This document shows, piece after piece, positions 61,149 through 64,000 of a stretch of 64,000 bases of DNA (position 1 is the stretch's first letter; every line of letters starts with the position of its first letter). The stretch is from an uncultured Pelagibacteraceae bacterium. GTDB lineage: Bacteria; Pseudomonadota; Alphaproteobacteria; Pelagibacterales; Pelagibacteraceae. Made by a program: the position numbers and the translations under genes. The stretch lies in assembly GCA_902622545.1 (NCBI GenBank), contig CACNQD010000001.1:124001-188000 (forward strand), read 5' to 3'. The notes under the pieces are model-generated. The model did not search any database. It was not told the origin of the DNA and worked only from the letters and a program-made list of their open reading frames with translations.

Positions 61149-62282
61149 TTAGAAAATCAATCCTTTATCAGCAAAGTTTTCTATTTTATTTTTTATAAAT
61201 AAATTTTTGTTCATAAATTTAAAAATGTAATCAATGGATTTCATATTATACCTATTATTAAATTTAAAAAATTCATATAAAAAGTCGACTCCCATAGCAA
61301 AAACTAAATTTGGATTTTTTCTTTTAGCCTCAAACTTCTCTAAAACGGTATCTAAACTTAATCCAAGATCTAAGTTTTTTTTGATTAATTGAGTCAAAAT
61401 TTTCGAATCTCTAAGGGTCATATTAAATCCTTGTCCTGCTAAAGGGTGTATCCTATGTAAAGCATCTCCAAATGATAAAATATTTTTATGAAAATAATTA
61501 CGTGAGAGGGATAAATTTATAGGAAATTGTTTTAATGCATTAATTTTCTTTATTTTATATATTCGGTTATAGTGTCTAATTAATTCTAAAATTTTAGAAT
61601 TATTTTTTATGAGGTCTTTCTCGAATACTGAAAAAACAACCGAAGTTTTAGTATTTGAAATAGGTAAAAAGGCTAAAGGTCCGAATTTTGTAAAATACTG
61701 TTCTGCTATATTATTTTCTACTTTATCATGATCAATAATAGTAGTAAAGGCAGTGCTTTTATAATTTTTTCTAATTTGTTTACTAAAATATTTTTTAAAT
61801 AAGTAATTGTTTGTGTCTCCAAGAATAATGATCTCATAATTCTTTTTAAGTATCTTAAAGAGGGATTTTTGACTTCTTTCTCTCTTAAATTTAATTAACT
61901 TATTTTTTTTAATGGAAACTTCTAAAGACTTATAAAAATTATTATATGAAGCTATAAAAAAACTATTTTTTTTTGAGTCAAAATTTAAAAAACTTTTAAA
62001 ACTTTCGTCCTTATACAAATTAATTCTTTTTATACCCCAACATTTTTTTTTAAACAGTATTTTCTGACTCTCTAAAAATTCAATACTGTCATTGGACAAT
62101 CCTATTGTTCTTGAGATTGTATTTGTCAAATTCTTTGATATATTATTATCTAGATAATACAAATCCACATTAATACCTTTATTAATTAAAATTTTTGATA
62201 ATACTAATGTTGTTAAATTTTTTCCTATTAAACAAATAGTCATAATTTTTTTAATTTTAACAACAAATATTAAATGATACAA
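61149..62282 (-). CDS. FAD-dependent ubiquinone biosynthesis hydroxylase (UbiH/UbiF family)
   Basis: ISRTIGLSNDSIEFL; NILSFGDALHRIHPLAGQGFNMTLRDSKIL (UbiH-type FAD motif). Confidence 0.85.
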   Translation of the reverse strand: MYHLIFVVKIKKIMTICLIGKNLTTLVLSKILINKGINVDLYYLDNNISKNLTNTISRTIGLSNDSIEFLESQKILFKKKCWGIKRINLYKDESFKSFLNFDSKKNSFFIASYNNFYKSLEVSIKKNKLIKFKRERSQKSLFKILKKNYEIIILGDTNNYLFKKYFSKQIRKNYKSTAFTTIIDHDKVENNIAEQYFTKFGPLAFLPISNTKTSVVFSVFEKDLIKNNSKILELIRHYNRIYKIKKINALKQFPINLSLSRNYFHKNILSFGDALHRIHPLAGQGFNMTLRDSKILTQLIKKNLDLGLSLDTVLEKFEAKRKNPNLVFAMGVDFLYEFFKFNNRYNMKSIDYIFKFMNKNLFIKNKIENFADKGLIF

Positions 62283-62302
62283 AGTGATAAATTTGATTCT
62301 TT

Positions 62303-64000
62303 ATGAATTTTAAAAATAATGTTGAAAAAGTTAAAGATTTTGCCTTAAGGAGATTGATTGAATTCATTGGAATTTTTATACTTTTTTTTTCGGTTCTTAT
62401 ATTGGTGGCATTAATTAGCTATAGCCCTAATGATCCAAACTTTATTTATCCAAAAAACTTGGAAATTAGTAATTTTTTAGGTGTAAGAGGAAGTATTGGG
62501 GCTGATTTTTTATTACAGTCGATTGGTTTAGTTTCTTATTTTTTACCTATAACATTAATCTTCTTATCAATATCAATAATTTATCAAAAAAGGTTAACAC
62601 AAATTATTAACAGTTTATTTTACGTAGTTTGTTATTCTGTTACTGGAACAATTTTTCTAACACAATTTTATAACGAGGCCTTTTTTCTTGTAATAAATGG
62701 AAATGGTGGTTTTGTAGGAAACTACTTTTACAATAAAATATTTTTTAAAATTGCAAATTTAAATACTGAATTTACATATTATTCTCAATTATTGCTATTC
62801 CTAACATTTTTTTTAATAAGTATAAATTTTAGATTATTATGGTTTATAAGACTCGCAAAAACTTTTAAAAATAAAAAAATAATTAGTTCTATTGAAACTA
62901 CAAAATTTGAGAAAAAAGATTCTATAAAAATAGATGATGTTCAAGAAACATTTTCTTTTGATAATAAGATAGAAAAAACAAATTTGAATAAAAGGATTTT
63001 TCATTTACCAAAACTCGAATTATTAGAACAGCTAAAATTAAAAAATAAAAAAAACAATATGAGAAGTGATATAAATGAGGAATTTCTTGAAAAAATACTT
63101 TTAGATTTTGGAGTTGAAGGCAAAATTAGAAAAATTAGTTCAGGACCAGTTGTTACTTTAAATGAATTTGAACCTGCGGCTGGTGTAAAAGTTTCTAAGA
63201 TAATAAACTTATCTGATGATATAGCTAGAAACACAAGTTCGGAATCTGCAAGAATATCTATTATCCCAGGCTCAAGTTCAATCGGCATTGAGTTGCCAAA
63301 TTTAGAAAGGGATAACGTTTCATTAAGAGAAATATTAAGTAGTCCTAAGTTCAATAATAAAGATTTGATTTTGCCTGTAGCGCTTGGGAAAAGTATATCT
63401 GGACAACCTGTAATCGGTGACTTGTCAACCATGCCTCATTTGCTCATTGCAGGTACGACAGGTTCGGGAAAGTCAGTATGTATAAATACAATTCTCTTAT
63501 CACTTTTATACAGACACAAACCAAATCTTTGTAAATTTATATTAATAGATCCAAAGATGCTTGAACTTTCAACTTATGAAGGAATTCCACATCTTTTATG
63601 TCCGGTGATTACCGAAGCAAAAAAAGCTGCAACAGTTTTGGGTTGGGTAGTTAAAGAAATGGAAAATAGATATAAATTAATGACAAAAGTTGGTGTAAGA
63701 AATATTGGAGGATATAATTCCAAACATAAATTAGCTATGCCTTATATTATTGTCATAGTTGATGAGATGTCAGATTTAATGTTAGTTGCAGGTAAAGAAA
63801 TTGAGAATTACATCCAAAAACTTTCGCAAATGGCTAGGGCGGCAGGAATACATATTATAATGGCTACCCAAAGACCGAGTGTTGATGTTATTACTGGTAC
63901 TATTAAAGCCAATTTTCCAACAAGAGTGTCTTTTCAAGTTTCTTCAAAAATAGATAGTAGAACTATATTAGGTGAACAAGGTGCAGAACAACTTTTGGGA
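62303..64000 (+). CDS. ftsK: DNA translocase FtsK, partial (3' end beyond window)
   Basis: Translation from ATG 62303: MNFKNNVEKVKDFALRRLIEFIGIFILFFSVLILVALISYSPNDPNF...; downstream HLLIAGTTGSGKSVCINTILLSLLYRHKP, LIDPKMLELSTYEGIPHLLCPVITEAKKA, MARAAGIHIIMATQRPSVDVITG. Confidence 0.95.
   Translation, partial: MNFKNNVEKVKDFALRRLIEFIGIFILFFSVLILVALISYSPNDPNFIYPKNLEISNFLGVRGSIGADFLLQSIGLVSYFLPITLIFLSISIIYQKRLTQIINSLFYVVCYSVTGTIFLTQFYNEAFFLVINGNGGFVGNYFYNKIFFKIANLNTEFTYYSQLLLFLTFFLISINFRLLWFIRLAKTFKNKKIISSIETTKFEKKDSIKIDDVQETFSFDNKIEKTNLNKRIFHLPKLELLEQLKLKNKKNNMRSDINEEFLEKILLDFGVEGKIRKISSGPVVTLNEFEPAAGVKVSKIINLSDDIARNTSSESARISIIPGSSSIGIELPNLERDNVSLREILSSPKFNNKDLILPVALGKSISGQPVIGDLSTMPHLLIAGTTGSGKSVCINTILLSLLYRHKPNLCKFILIDPKMLELSTYEGIPHLLCPVITEAKKAATVLGWVVKEMENRYKLMTKVGVRNIGGYNSKHKLAMPYIIVIVDEMSDLMLVAGKEIENYIQKLSQMARAAGIHIIMATQRPSVDVITGTIKANFPTRVSFQVSSKIDSRTILGEQGAEQLLG

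Noticed and set aside
63001-63432. 143-aa minus-strand ORF
   Set aside because: Antisense to ftsK, whose plus-strand translation is clearly homologous and open to the window end.
1-64000. CRISPR arrays, insertion sequences, prophage, toxin-antitoxin or defence systems
   Set aside because: No spaced direct repeats, transposase or integrase motifs, or defence-gene signatures were found; genes are syntenic housekeeping and metabolic loci.

Overview
AT-rich, densely packed bacterial chromosome segment. Gene content, order and codon bias look like SAR11/Pelagibacterales (Alphaproteobacteria); this is an inference from the reading, not a database search. Almost everything is core metabolism or housekeeping: leuCDB, ffh-rpsP-trmD-rplS, dapF-ftsY, a ccm cytochrome c maturation block, argG, folD, hemCD, tsaD, acsA, rpe, purH, tRNA-Gly(GCC) and the 5' part of ftsK. 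There is also a TRAP/2-hydroxyacid catabolic cluster, an acyl-CoA ligase/acyl-CoA dehydrogenase pair that may be dmdBC, and a photolyase/cryptochrome neighbourhood. I see no CRISPR array, transposon, prophage or recognisable defence island. The points most worth a second look are: (1) a structured leader upstream of ffh with mutually exclusive helices; (2) a photolyase-like protein whose FAD domain is N-terminal, followed by an unusual C-terminal alpha/beta-like domain; (3) a DUF2256/DUF393/cryptochrome-like/SDR cluster whose cryptochrome appears to lack the CxxC FeS ligands; (4) loss of rimM from between rpsP and trmD, with TAATG stop/start coupling; (5) a 12-bp perfect inverted repeat in the ccm leader; (6) an EF-hand-like loop in a solute:sodium symporter; (7) three TPR-fused putative modifying enzymes (two GT41/OGT-like, one sulfotransferase).
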